From contig JAFRRM010000004.1 of the NCBI GenBank assembly GCA_017428105.1, forward strand, positions 208,934 through 272,933: a stretch of 64,000 nt of DNA, given 5' to 3'. Shown one piece after another: positions 43,045-51,462 of this stretch; position 1 is the first letter of the stretch, and the number at the start of each line of letters is the position of its first letter. A model generated the notes under the pieces. The model searched no databases and had not been told where the DNA came from. It worked only from the letters and a program-made list of their open reading frames with translations. The position numbers and the translations under genes were made by a program. The DNA is from Lachnospiraceae bacterium (GTDB taxonomy: Bacteria; Bacillota; Clostridia; Lachnospirales; Lachnospiraceae).

Positions 43045-44872
43045 AGGGACCTCCTTCCCGGGCGCTGCCCGACTGTATTTCGTAAATCTGCTGATAAATG
43101 CCGCCGGCGGCCTTGAGCTCGTCCGGCGCGCCCTGCTCCGCGATGCGCCCCTTCTCCAGCACGATGACCTCGTCCGCCTGGGACAGGGTCGTGATGCGGT
43201 GGGAGATGAGGATCACGCTGGCGGTGCCGAAGCGGGCCTTAAGCGCCGCGCGGATCCTGGCGTCGGTCTCCGTATCCACGGCGGAGAGGGAGTCGTCAAA
43301 CACCATGATCGGCGCGTCCTGCGCGAGCGTCCGCGCGATGGCGGCGCGCTGCTTCTGACCGCCGGACAGCGTCACGCCCCGCTCGCCCACGAAGGTGTCG
43401 TAGCCCTTGGCAAAGCCCAGGATCGTCTCGTCCAGACAGGCCGCCGTGGAGACTTCCCGGATCTCGTCCATGGTCATGTGCGGCCTGGTGATGGCGATGT
43501 TCTCCTTCAGCGTGCGGGAGAACAGGAAGGGCTCCTGGAGCACCATGCCGATGTTCTGCCGCAGATACGCGGTGTCGATGTCCTTCACGTCCACACCGCC
43601 GATCGTGATGCGTCCGCCGTCCTCTGGCAGCAGGTACAGCTTGGCGAGCAGCGCCATCAGCGTGGATTTGCCGCTCCCCGTGCCGCCGATGATGCCCAGC
43701 GTGCGGCCGGCCGGCAGCGTGAAGCTGATATCGTGCAGCATCTCCGGACTGTTCTCATAAGAGAAGCTCACGTGATCGAACACGATGTCCGCCCTGAGAT
43801 CGGGCTTTAAGCCCTTCCCCGACGGCTTTTCCTCCTCCGCGTCCATGATGTATGCGATGCGGTCCAGCGACACGCCGGCCTTGCTCATTTCGGAGATCAT
43901 GCGGCCCAGCATGCGGATGGGCCACACCAGCATCGCGTTGTAGGACACGAACGCGACGTATTCGCCGGCTTGCATGCGGCCGCTGATGCAGAACACCGCG
44001 CCGAAGACCATCACCAGCATCACCTGCAGGCCGCTCAGCACGTCCGCGGTGCTCCAGTAGCGGGCCATGACCCGGGAGAGCCGGATCCAGAGGTTCGTAT
44101 ATTTCGTGTTCTGCTCCTCAAAGCGGTCGCGCTCGTAGCGCTCGCGTCCGAACGCCCGCACCACGCGGACGCCGGTCAGGTTCTCCTGTACCATCGCGGA
44201 CAGGACGCCCTCGTTCTCATCGCATTCTTCAAAGCCCTTGCCAATCTTGCGGTGGAAGATCAGCGAGTAGCCGATGATGAAGGGCATCGGGATCAGCGCG
44301 ATCAGCGTCAGGCCCGCGTCCATGCGCACCATGAACACGATGGAGAACACCAGCAGGATCACGATGCGGAACACCTGCGTGAGCTGTTCGGACACGAAAT
44401 TCTTCATCGTATCGATGTCCGAGGTGCAGCGCTGGATGATGTCGCCCGTGCGGTTCTGCCCATGCCATGCGAAGGGCAGCCGCTGGATGTGGCCGAACAG
44501 GCTGTCGCGCATCGTCTTGACCAGCGTTTCCGCGGCCTTGGTGTTGCAGACGCGGAACGAATACTGCGCGAGCGCCTTTACGGCCGCCACGATCACGATC
44601 CCGAGCGCCATGATCCACAGATGCCTGCCCAGGTACGCGAAGCCGCCCAGACTCTCCACGAAGTCCAGCACGAACTGCGGCTGGCTGGGTTCCTTCCCGC
44701 CCAGCGCGTTGTCGATCGCCATGCGGATGATCTGGGGGTTCACCATGTCCGCCAGCGCGGAGAGCATGGCGGAGGCGATGGAGGCCGCAAACAGAAGCCT
44801 GCTGCCTTTCAGGAACCGTCCCAGCAGTTTTATATTCTTCTTTGTATTCCGTTTTTTCTTAGTGTCTGTCAT
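43034..44872 (-). CDS. Heterodimeric ABC exporter, subunit with degenerate Walker B (BmrC-like)
   Basis: The 612-residue half-transporter has six membrane helices and an ABC ATPase with Walker A GGTGSGKST, a normal signature LSGGQKQR and Walker B IMVFDDSLSAVD, where Asp replaces the catalytic Glu. Together with the LSTGEKQ partner this makes one consensus and one degenerate ATP site, the hallmark of asymmetric multidrug exporters. ATG 44872 is chosen for GGTGA five bases upstream; GTGs at 44881-44884 are alternatives. Expression appears to be set by the leader peptide and terminator upstream. Confidence 0.92.
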   Translation of the reverse strand: MTDTKKKRNTKKNIKLLGRFLKGSRLLFAASIASAMLSALADMVNPQIIRMAIDNALGGKEPSQPQFVLDFVESLGGFAYLGRHLWIMALGIVIVAAVKALAQYSFRVCNTKAAETLVKTMRDSLFGHIQRLPFAWHGQNRTGDIIQRCTSDIDTMKNFVSEQLTQVFRIVILLVFSIVFMVRMDAGLTLIALIPMPFIIGYSLIFHRKIGKGFEECDENEGVLSAMVQENLTGVRVVRAFGRERYERDRFEEQNTKYTNLWIRLSRVMARYWSTADVLSGLQVMLVMVFGAVFCISGRMQAGEYVAFVSYNAMLVWPIRMLGRMISEMSKAGVSLDRIAYIMDAEEEKPSGKGLKPDLRADIVFDHVSFSYENSPEMLHDISFTLPAGRTLGIIGGTGSGKSTLMALLAKLYLLPEDGGRITIGGVDVKDIDTAYLRQNIGMVLQEPFLFSRTLKENIAITRPHMTMDEIREVSTAACLDETILGFAKGYDTFVGERGVTLSGGQKQRAAIARTLAQDAPIMVFDDSLSAVDTETDARIRAALKARFGTASVILISHRITTLSQADEVIVLEKGRIAEQGAPDELKAAGGIYQQIYEIQSGSAREGGPYAG

Positions 44873-44934
44873 ATGTGTCACCACAGTTTCTTTCTCAAGG
44901 GGCGGACACCGGTCTTTCCCGGTCTTCCCCGCAC

Positions 44935-44965
44935 AAAAAAAGCGCGCTGCCCTTTCAGGCGCGCA
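44935..44965 (-). terminator. Attenuator terminator in the exporter leader
   Basis: On the minus strand GCGCGC...GCGCGC arms (with inner CC/GG pairs) are followed by TTTTTTT. It lies between the leader peptide stop (45028) and the exporter start (44872), so transcription must pass it to reach the exporter. Confidence 0.85.
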
Positions 44966-45027
44966 CCGGCAAATCGAATAATCACAGGTTGCAAGAAGCC
45001 TTCTCAGGGTTCCGAAGATCTATTCAG

Positions 45028-45075
45028 TTATCGGATACGTTCCTCCCGGAAATTCCGGATCCTGATGCTCAGCAT
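45028..45075 (-). CDS. 15-residue leader peptide of the exporter operon
   Basis: MLSIRIRNFREERIR is encoded with an excellent AAGGAGG ribosome site seven bases before ATG 45075. It contains RIR, a +x+ motif like that on which macrolide-bound ribosomes stall in known resistance leader peptides. A 13-base palindrome (CCGGAA-T-TTCCGG) lies within it. It is followed by a terminator and then the exporter genes, the same layout as B. subtilis bmrB-bmrC-bmrD. Drug-dependent ribosome stalling that prevents termination is the inferred mechanism. Confidence 0.75.
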   Translation of the reverse strand: MLSIRIRNFREERIR

Positions 45076-45124
45076 CTCGCTTCCTCCTTTTCTGAAGGCG
45101 GGATTTTTTCCGCCCATCGTGCCT

Positions 45125-45153
45125 ACCATAACACAGGCGAAACACCCTGTCAA
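45125..45153 (-). promoter_or_regulatory. Promoter of the exporter operon
   Basis: Minus-strand TTGACA, 17 bases, TATGGT. The expected start near 45118 gives a leader of about 245 bases that opens with a GGCGG/CCGCC hairpin. Confidence 0.8.
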
Positions 45154-45218
45154 GCAAAATGTGATGACAACGGAACGCGACCGGGAGGCGGATCCCGCGG
45201 CAGGAGCACGCCAATGCG

Positions 45219-45461
45219 TGACAGGGGGACGGTTCCTTTGTCAGAAATCATACACTGCATATCATCAGGCGGGCGGTGTTTCAGTATAAATAAAAAACGC
45301 GCGTTCCCCGTCATGTCCGGCAGGACCGTGCGTTTTTTAGAACTGACCGGGAACGATGCCTGAGATATGATCCCCGCCTCGCCGCTGCAGCTTTTCCGAC
45401 GTGTCGTCGATCTGACCGGCCGGAAATGATTAAACTTGACAAAGGAACCGTCCCCTTGTCA
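45219..45461. repeat. REP/MITE-like element bounded by 25-bp inverted repeats
   Basis: The arm at 45219-45243 starts TGACAGGGGGACGG and ends CCTTTGTCA; the arm at 45437-45461 is its reverse complement with one mismatch. Each arm also begins and ends with TGACA/TGTCA. The 193 bases between them hold a hairpin with A/T runs (AAAAAACGC...GCGTTTTTT, 45293-45336) and no coding potential. GGGGACGG...TTGTC repeats like these are scattered in many Clostridia and other genomes. The right arm ends 11 bases from the trmO stop. Confidence 0.75.
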
Positions 45462-45471
45462 GGTTTGTGGG

Positions 45472-46131
45472 TCACTCGACTCCGGTGACGTGCAGTACGC
45501 TGTTTTCTACACGGAATTTAATGTTGTATGGGCCGAATCTCACCCCGTACACGCGCTGAGGGTCGGACTGGTAGGCGGGGCGGGGGTCGAGGGCGAGCAT
45601 TTCGGTGAGGGCGGGGAGTTTGTCCGCCGGGATGCGGGCCGCCAGATCTTTCGGGATCACTGCCTCCAGCCGATCCCGGCTCAGCGCTTCGTTCACGCGG
45701 GCACCGGGGACCGCGTCCGCATAAGGCAGATAGGGCTTGATGTCATAGATCGGTGTGCCGTTCATCAGGTCGGCGCCGGCGACCACCAGAACGGGACCTT
45801 CCGCCGTTTCCTCCATCCGCGCGAGTTCCACGCAGGACAGCCCCAGGCGGTTGGGGCGGAAAGGCGACCGCGTCGCAAAGACGCCCACGCGCGTATTGCC
45901 GCCCAGACGGGGCGGCCGGACGGTGGGGGAAAACGGCGCGTCAGCCGGGACCTGGGAGAACTCCCAGATCAGCCACAGATGCGAATAGGCTTCGATACCC
46001 CGGAACGCTTCCGGCGCCCGGTACGCGGACTCCATCACGATGCGCGAAAGGAGAGCGGGATTGAGGCCGCTCTGGCGGGGCACGCCGAACTTTTCGGTAT
46101 AGTCATTATAAATGTGAGCGATGATGTCCAT
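45472..46131 (-). CDS. trmO: tRNA (N6-threonylcarbamoyladenosine-37) methyltransferase
   Basis: TrmO adds a methyl group to t6A37 in threonine tRNAs (known from E. coli for tRNA-Thr with anticodon GGU). The 219-residue protein has the family core: IEAYSHLWLIWEF near residue 45, RPPRLGGNTRVGVFATRSPFRPNRLGLS near residue 72 and GADLMNGTPIYDIKPYLPY near residue 119. The RPNRLG block is diagnostic. The gene is monocistronic and convergent with nothing; it ends beside the inverted-repeat element. A tRNA-Thr(GGT) gene is in this window. Confidence 0.92.
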   Translation of the reverse strand: MDIIAHIYNDYTEKFGVPRQSGLNPALLSRIVMESAYRAPEAFRGIEAYSHLWLIWEFSQVPADAPFSPTVRPPRLGGNTRVGVFATRSPFRPNRLGLSCVELARMEETAEGPVLVVAGADLMNGTPIYDIKPYLPYADAVPGARVNEALSRDRLEAVIPKDLAARIPADKLPALTEMLALDPRPAYQSDPQRVYGVRFGPYNIKFRVENSVLHVTGVE

Positions 46132-46282
46132 GGCGCCATCATATCACATCCCCGGGCGCGCCCTCAATAAAAACTTCTTCCTATCTCCGCGTATTTATGC
46201 TATACTGTCCCGGAACGAAGGGGAACCCGATGGGATCTCCCCGGTTTTCTACGGTCTGAGAAAGGAAAAGGCCTGCCATACG

Positions 46283-47668
46283 ATGCCTAAGAAGATACAA
46301 AAAGGAAACAGCACAGCGTCCATCAAACTGATGAATACCGGTCATTTTCTGCTGATCGTGCTCAGTTTCTGGATCGTCTGGATGAAAAACGTGGCGCCCG
46401 CCGTGGGCCATGCGGAATCCCGTTACAATATTTACGTGACCGGCCTCTACGCGGTCATGGTCTTCATCCTGAACCGCACGTACAACTCCTATCTGGTAGG
46501 ATATATGTCCGTGGGGGACATGGTCTACTCGCAGAGCCTGTCCTGCACGCTGTCCGTGCTGGCGGTCTATGCCCTGACCTCCCTGGCCTGGGTGCGTCTC
46601 TATAATCCGATCCCGTTCCTGCTGCTGCTGGCCTCCCAGATCCTGGTGAACATCCTCTACAGCAATTTCATCACGCACGTGTATTTCCGGGTGATCCCGC
46701 CGAAAGAGACCCTCGTGATCTATCACAGCAAAGATGAGCTGCAGCGCATCCGGGAGATCGAGGACAATCCGAAGAAATTTCACATTTCGGCCCGCATCCC
46801 GGACACGGAGATCGACGGCACCGATCCGGAACGCCTGAAAAAATATGACGCGATCTTCGCGGTCGGCATGGAACCCGGCCTTCGCAACACGCTGATCCAG
46901 TACTGCGTGGAACAGGGCATCCAGGGCTATTTCCTGCCCGAAGCGGGCGACGTGATCCTGTCCGGCGCGCAGCACATCCAGTCCTACAGCGTCCCGCTGC
47001 TCAACGTGGAACGGAAGGCGCCGGCGCCGGAATTCCTGATCATCAAGCGCCTGTTCGACATCCTCGCCTCGCTGATCGGCGTGGTGATCGCCTCGCCGTT
47101 CATGCTGATCACGGCCCTGGCCATCCGCCTGTACGATAAAGGCCCGGCGCTGTACCGCCAGGTCCGTCTGACGAAGGACGGCCGGGAATTCGAGATCCTG
47201 AAATTCCGCAGCATGCGCGTGGACGCCGAAAAGGACGGCGTGGCGCGCCTGACCACGGAGCACGACGACCGCATCACGCCTGTGGGCAAAGTGATCCGCG
47301 CGGTGCGTTTTGACGAGCTGCCCCAGCTCTTCAATATCCTGAAGGGCGACATGAGCGTCGTGGGCCCGCGCCCCGAGCGCCCGGAGATCGCCTCCCAGTA
47401 TGCGGAGGAATTTCCCGCCTTCGATCTGCGCCTGCAGGTCAAGGCCGGCCTGACCGGCTACGCCCAGGTGTACGGCCGCTACAACACGGATCCGCATGAC
47501 AAGCTGCAGATGGATCTGATGTACATCAATAAAATGAGCATCATGACAGACCTGATGCTGATCTTCGGCACGCTGCGCATCCTGTTCATCCGGGAAAGCA
47601 CCAGCGGCATCGAGGACGGCCGCGTGACCGCCTCCGTTTCCGAAGACAGCCGGAAGGGAGAAGAGTGA
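46283..47668 (+). CDS. Polyprenyl-phosphate sugar-1-phosphate transferase (WbaP/CpsE-like)
   Basis: The 461-residue membrane protein starts the assembly of an exopolysaccharide or capsule repeat by moving a sugar phosphate onto undecaprenyl phosphate. Four or five N-terminal helices (residues 20-130) precede a nucleotide-binding-like middle and the bacterial sugar transferase domain (about 262-450): KRLFDILASLIGVVIASP, YRQVRLTKDGREFEILKFRSM, FDELPQLFNILKGDMSVVGPRPERP. The start at 46283 (MPKKIQKG) has only a weak purine-rich site. Its stop overlaps the next gene. Confidence 0.92.
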   Translation: MPKKIQKGNSTASIKLMNTGHFLLIVLSFWIVWMKNVAPAVGHAESRYNIYVTGLYAVMVFILNRTYNSYLVGYMSVGDMVYSQSLSCTLSVLAVYALTSLAWVRLYNPIPFLLLLASQILVNILYSNFITHVYFRVIPPKETLVIYHSKDELQRIREIEDNPKKFHISARIPDTEIDGTDPERLKKYDAIFAVGMEPGLRNTLIQYCVEQGIQGYFLPEAGDVILSGAQHIQSYSVPLLNVERKAPAPEFLIIKRLFDILASLIGVVIASPFMLITALAIRLYDKGPALYRQVRLTKDGREFEILKFRSMRVDAEKDGVARLTTEHDDRITPVGKVIRAVRFDELPQLFNILKGDMSVVGPRPERPEIASQYAEEFPAFDLRLQVKAGLTGYAQVYGRYNTDPHDKLQMDLMYINKMSIMTDLMLIFGTLRILFIRESTSGIEDGRVTASVSEDSRKGEE

Positions 47669-48579
47669 TGGCGCCCCGCGTCCTCATCCTGCTGGCGGCT
47701 TACAACGGGGAACGCTATCTGCGGGAGCAGATCGACAGCGTGCTGGCCCAGGAGGGGGATTTTACCCTGGTGCTCCGCATCCGCGACGACGGTTCCTCGG
47801 ACGGCACGGCCGCCGTTCTGGAGGAATACCGCAGCCGTTTCCCGGACCGGGTCGAAGTCATGTCCGGCGGAAATATCGGCTACAACGCCAATTTCTTCAC
47901 CTTGATCGACAGCGCCGCGGACTGCGATTACTGCGCACTCTGCGACCAGGATGACGTCTGGCTGCCGGGCAAGCTGCAGGCGGCTGTCGGGATCCTGAAA
48001 AAGGAGAACGGGCCGGCGCTGTATGCGGCGCCTTCCCGGATGACGGATGCGGCGCTGCATCCGGCGGGGCTCACCCGTCTGCAGAAGAGACCGCTGCTGC
48101 CCGCCAACACGCTGATCCAGAACATCTGCCCCGGCCACAACCAGGTGATGAACAGGGCCCTGCTGGAGATCGTGCAGCGGCCGCGAGACGTTTCGCTGAT
48201 CTACGTCTACGACCTCTGGATCGCCAACCTGGCCGCCCTGTACGGCGTGATCCGCTTCGATCCGACGCCCCGCACCCTCTACCGCCAGCACGGAAACAAC
48301 GAGCTGGGCTCCAGCGGGAGCACGCTCGGCAAACTGGTGAAAGCGGGGAAGCGTTCGCTGGCCGGCGAAGGCAAAAAGAACCAGAAGCAGATGGCGTATT
48401 TTGCGGAGGAGAACCGCAGCGCGCTGGAACAGGCCGGCCTGTACGGCGCCGTGCAGGAACTGCTGGCGGCCGACACGTTCGCCAAACGGGCCCGCTTCGC
48501 GGCGCACTGCCCCTTCTACCGGCAGAGCAGGGCGGAAACACTGGCGTTCAGGGCGGCCGTTCTGCTGGGAAAATATTGA
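47668..48579 (+). CDS. Glycosyltransferase family 2
   Basis: The 303-residue GT-A enzyme has LLAAYNGERYLREQIDSVL at the N-terminus, IRDDGSSDGT (near residue 38) and the DxD-type metal site CDQDDVWLPGK (near residue 91), typical of rhamnosyltransferase-like family 2 enzymes. ATG 47668 overlaps the TGA of the sugar transferase (TGATG), so the two are translationally coupled and probably act in the same surface glycan pathway. No other glycan genes follow. Confidence 0.9.
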   Translation: MAPRVLILLAAYNGERYLREQIDSVLAQEGDFTLVLRIRDDGSSDGTAAVLEEYRSRFPDRVEVMSGGNIGYNANFFTLIDSAADCDYCALCDQDDVWLPGKLQAAVGILKKENGPALYAAPSRMTDAALHPAGLTRLQKRPLLPANTLIQNICPGHNQVMNRALLEIVQRPRDVSLIYVYDLWIANLAALYGVIRFDPTPRTLYRQHGNNELGSSGSTLGKLVKAGKRSLAGEGKKNQKQMAYFAEENRSALEQAGLYGAVQELLAADTFAKRARFAAHCPFYRQSRAETLAFRAAVLLGKY

Positions 48580-48722
48580 GCCGATCAAGGGGCTGCGGCC
48601 CGGAATCATATTGACAGGGGCCGGCGTGCCGCCGGTCTGAAAAAACAGCGCAGGGGCCTGATATGCCCGCTGCCGGAGAAATACCCGCGGGGCCGGACTG
48701 CCGGCCCGGTAAAGGAGACAAC

Positions 48723-49706
48723 ATGACCGCTCTCACAGGCACCATCGACATCTGGTTCGAAAAACTCGGGATCGCCATCCGCGACATCCATAAAAGCTTT
48801 TCCATCTTTGGCTTCGAAGTATATTTCTACGGCGTGATCATTGCCGCCGCCGTGCTGGCGGGCCTGTTCGTGGCCACGCGCGTGGCGAAGAAGACGGGCC
48901 AGGATCCGGAAAACTATCTGGAACTGGTGATCTTCTGCATCATCTTCGGCGTCATCGGCGCCCGCCTGTACTACGTGATCTTCGCGTGGGACGATTTCAG
49001 GAACGACCTGGTGCAGGTGTTCAATATCCGCGGCGGCGGGCTGGCCATTTACGGTGCGGTGATCGCCGGCGTGCTCACGGCGGTCATCTACTGCAAGAAG
49101 AAAAAGCTCAATACGCTGCTCGTGCTGGATACCGCATGCTGCGGGCTGATCACCGGGCAGATGCTGGGCCGCTGGAGCAATTTCGTCAACATGGAGGCGT
49201 TCGGGGGCTATACCGAAGCGTTCACGGCCATGCGGCTGAACACCGCCAAACTGACCGCCAACATGTTTTCGGGCTATACCGGCCCCATCATCACGGCCGA
49301 CGGCGTGGATTACATCCAGGTCCATCCCACCTTCCTGTATGAGAGCCTGTGGAGCCTGGGCGTCCTGCTGCTCCTCCTGTTCATGACGAAGCGGAAAAAA
49401 TTCGACGGCCAGATCTTCCTGCTGTACCTGACCGGCTACGGCCTGGGCCGCTTCTGGATCGAAGGCCTGCGGACCGACCAGCTGAAGATCGGCCACACGA
49501 ACCTTGCGGTATCGCAGCTCCTGTCCGGCGCGCTCGTGATCGCCGGGATCGCGGTGCTGGCCGTGATGCTGAAGAAGACAAAGGCGAAGGCGGCAGCGGC
49601 GGCGGAAGGCGCGGCGGCGGATACCGCTGCGGACGCCGAAACAACGGCGGAACTGATCTCCCCCGCGGAGTCCGGGAACTCTGAAAACACCCCTCCGGAG
49701 GTATAA
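48723..49706 (+). CDS. lgt: Prolipoprotein diacylglyceryl transferase
   Basis: Lgt adds diacylglycerol to the lipobox Cys of prelipoproteins. The 327-residue membrane protein has about seven helices and the signature GQMLGRWSNFVNMEAFGG (near residue 150); the usual Gly before Asn is Ser here. RGGGLAIYGAVIAG and YESLWSLGVL are further family blocks. A 45-residue Ala/Glu-rich cytosolic tail is unusual. AAAGGAGA precedes ATG 48723. Lipoprotein substrates in this window include the serpin and the DUF218 protein. Confidence 0.94.
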   Translation: MTALTGTIDIWFEKLGIAIRDIHKSFSIFGFEVYFYGVIIAAAVLAGLFVATRVAKKTGQDPENYLELVIFCIIFGVIGARLYYVIFAWDDFRNDLVQVFNIRGGGLAIYGAVIAGVLTAVIYCKKKKLNTLLVLDTACCGLITGQMLGRWSNFVNMEAFGGYTEAFTAMRLNTAKLTANMFSGYTGPIITADGVDYIQVHPTFLYESLWSLGVLLLLLFMTKRKKFDGQIFLLYLTGYGLGRFWIEGLRTDQLKIGHTNLAVSQLLSGALVIAGIAVLAVMLKKTKAKAAAAAEGAAADTAADAETTAELISPAESGNSENTPPEV

Positions 49707-49788
49707 AAAACCGCCCCGAACCCCATATTTTGTGGTCTCCGGCGCCCCTTCCGGCGGGTACCTACAAGACCTGTAAAACCGACCTCTC

Positions 49789-49825
49789 AAAGAGCCGAAA
49801 ATCGTTGATTTTACGGCTCTTTTTT
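49789..49825 (+). terminator. Terminator of lgt
   Basis: AAAGAGCCG and CGGCTCTTTTTT arms enclose an inner AAAATC/GATTTT stem. It isolates lgt from the division cluster. The stretch 49707-49788 shows nothing else. Confidence 0.9.
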
Positions 49826-49872
49826 CATGCAAAAAAAGTTTGCGAAAACCCGAAAAAACCGCAAAAAGGGAC

Positions 49873-49900
49873 TTGATTTTCCTTCGGAAACTGTTAGAAT
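49873..49900 (+). promoter_or_regulatory. Promoter of the division and cell-wall cluster
   Basis: TTGATT, 16 bases, TAGAAT, 110 bases upstream of mraZ. Confidence 0.7.
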
Positions 49901-49908
49901 ATGCTTAG

Positions 49909-49947
49909 AAAGGGTGAAAAGTGCCACAAAGTGGTTTATGGTGGCGG
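49909..49947 (+). promoter_or_regulatory. Putative MraZ boxes
   Basis: Three consecutive 10-base units read AAAGTGCCAC, AAAGTGGTTT and ATGGTGGCGG, preceded by a degenerate AAAGGGTGA. MraZ is known to bind short direct repeats upstream of its own gene (AAAGTG-type in mollicutes, TGGG-type in E. coli). They lie just downstream of the -10 box, fitting autorepression. Confidence 0.7.
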
Positions 49948-50010
49948 ATTTCCTGAGACCGCCGCTCTGTTTTCGCCCCGCATTTTTCGCAGGAAAGGAG
50001 GGACCGGACC

Positions 50011-50436
50011 ATGTTGATGGGGGAATACAGCCATTCGCTGGACGCGAAGGGAAGGATCATCATTCCCGCCAAACTGCGCGACCAGCTGGGCGGCACGTTC
50101 GTCGTCTGCAAAGGCCTGGAACGGTGCCTCTTCGTCTTTTCTCCCGCGGAATGGGAAAAACTGGCAAACAAGCTTCAGACGCTGCCGCTGACCGACGCCA
50201 GGGCGCGAAAATTCTCCCGCTACCTGCTGGCCGGCGCGTCCGAAGTGGAGATGGATAAACAGGGACGCGCCCTGCTTCCCCAGAATCTGCGGGAATCCGC
50301 CGGACTGATCAGGGACGTGGTCCTCTGCGGCGTCGGCAACCGCGCGGAGATCTGGTCCAAGGAAGCCTGGGAGGACATTTCCCGCTACGACGATATCGAC
50401 GAACTCGCGGAACAGATGGCAGCCCTGGGCATTTAA
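50011..50436 (+). CDS. mraZ: Transcriptional regulator MraZ
   Basis: The 141-residue protein has two tandem AbrB-like swapped-hairpin domains: GEYSHSLDAKGRIIIPAKLRD near the start and ASEVEMDKQGRALLPQNLRE near residue 75. It forms rings that bind the repeats at 49909-49947 and controls the division cluster. AAGGAGGG precedes ATG 50011. It is the first gene of a run of nine closely spaced genes through divIB. Confidence 0.97.
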   Translation: MLMGEYSHSLDAKGRIIIPAKLRDQLGGTFVVCKGLERCLFVFSPAEWEKLANKLQTLPLTDARARKFSRYLLAGASEVEMDKQGRALLPQNLRESAGLIRDVVLCGVGNRAEIWSKEAWEDISRYDDIDELAEQMAALGI

Positions 50437-50457
50437 CGAAACGGCAGGGGGGTCGGT

Positions 50458-51462
50458 ATGGAATTTGAACACGTGCCCGTCATGCTGCGGGAGTGCCTGG
50501 AAGGCCTGCGGATCGACCCGGACGGCGTCTATGCGGACGGGACGGTCGGCGGCGCCGGCCATGCCAGCGAAATTTTCAGAAGGCTTTCTCCGGAAGGCCG
50601 GCTGATCGGAATAGACCGGGACAGTGAGGCTCTGGCCGCGGCCGACGAAAGGCTGAAGGCCCTCGCCGCCGCTCTTGCGGAGACCAGAGCCGAACATCCC
50701 GCCTTCTCCCTCGTCAAAGCCAATTACGGCGACCTGCCCCAGGTGCTGCGGGAACTCCGCATTCCGGCCGTCAACGGCATCCTCCTGGACCTGGGCGTCT
50801 CCAGTTATCAGATCGATAATCCCGAACGCGGCTTCTCCTACATGCACGACGTCCCGCTGGACATGCGGATGGACCGGACGGAAAGCTTCACGGCGCGGGA
50901 CCTGGTCAACGGATACAGCGAAGCGGAACTGACGCGCATCCTCCGGGATTACGGGGAAGAGCGGTTCGCCAGCTTCATCGCCCGGCGCATCGTCCTGGCG
51001 AGACAGGAAAGACCGATCGAGACCACCGGCGAGCTGGTGGAGATCATACAGAAGGCCATCCCCATGAAATATCAGAAGATGGGCGGCCATCCGGCCAAGC
51101 GGAGCTTCCAGGCGATCCGCATTGAGCTGAACCATGAACTGAGCACCCTGGAACAGTGCCTGGGCGGCCTGATCGAATGCCTGGCGCCGGGCGGGAGGCT
51201 GGCCGTGATCAGCTTCCATTCCCTGGAAGACCGGATCGTGAAGAACGCGTTCCGGAAAGCGGAAGATCCGTGCATCTGCCCGAAGAATTTCCCGCGCTGC
51301 GTCTGCGGCGCCGTGAGCCGGGGGCGGGTGGTCACCCGGTCGCCGATCCTTCCCTCGGAGGAAGAACGGGAGAGCAATTCCCGGGCGGCGAGCGCGAAAC
51401 TCAGAGTGTTTGAACGGGCAGCGGAGAGTGAGAACAATGGAAAAGAGAACAAAGACATTTGA
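50458..51462 (+). CDS. rsmH: 16S rRNA (cytosine-1402-N4)-methyltransferase
   Basis: RsmH (MraW) methylates C1402 of 16S rRNA. The SAM motif DGTVGGAGHASEI (near residue 27), DLGVSSYQID and HPAKRSFQAIRIELNHEL (near residue 215) are diagnostic; the 334-residue length is a little over average. The C-terminal region contains CICPKNFPRCVCG. Its 3' end overlaps ftsL by 26 bases. Confidence 0.97.
   Translation: MEFEHVPVMLRECLEGLRIDPDGVYADGTVGGAGHASEIFRRLSPEGRLIGIDRDSEALAAADERLKALAAALAETRAEHPAFSLVKANYGDLPQVLRELRIPAVNGILLDLGVSSYQIDNPERGFSYMHDVPLDMRMDRTESFTARDLVNGYSEAELTRILRDYGEERFASFIARRIVLARQERPIETTGELVEIIQKAIPMKYQKMGGHPAKRSFQAIRIELNHELSTLEQCLGGLIECLAPGGRLAVISFHSLEDRIVKNAFRKAEDPCICPKNFPRCVCGAVSRGRVVTRSPILPSEEERESNSRAASAKLRVFERAAESENNGKENKDI

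Noticed and set aside
41278..43116. A 612-codon plus-strand frame opposite the exporter genes
   Set aside because: The minus strand has unmistakable ABC transporter motifs throughout; the plus-strand product is a low-complexity shadow.
49707..49788. Possible small RNA (6S or SRP RNA) after lgt
   Set aside because: The stretch is GC-rich with small hairpins but shows none of the conserved sequences of these RNAs, and a simple 3' untranslated region with a terminator explains it.
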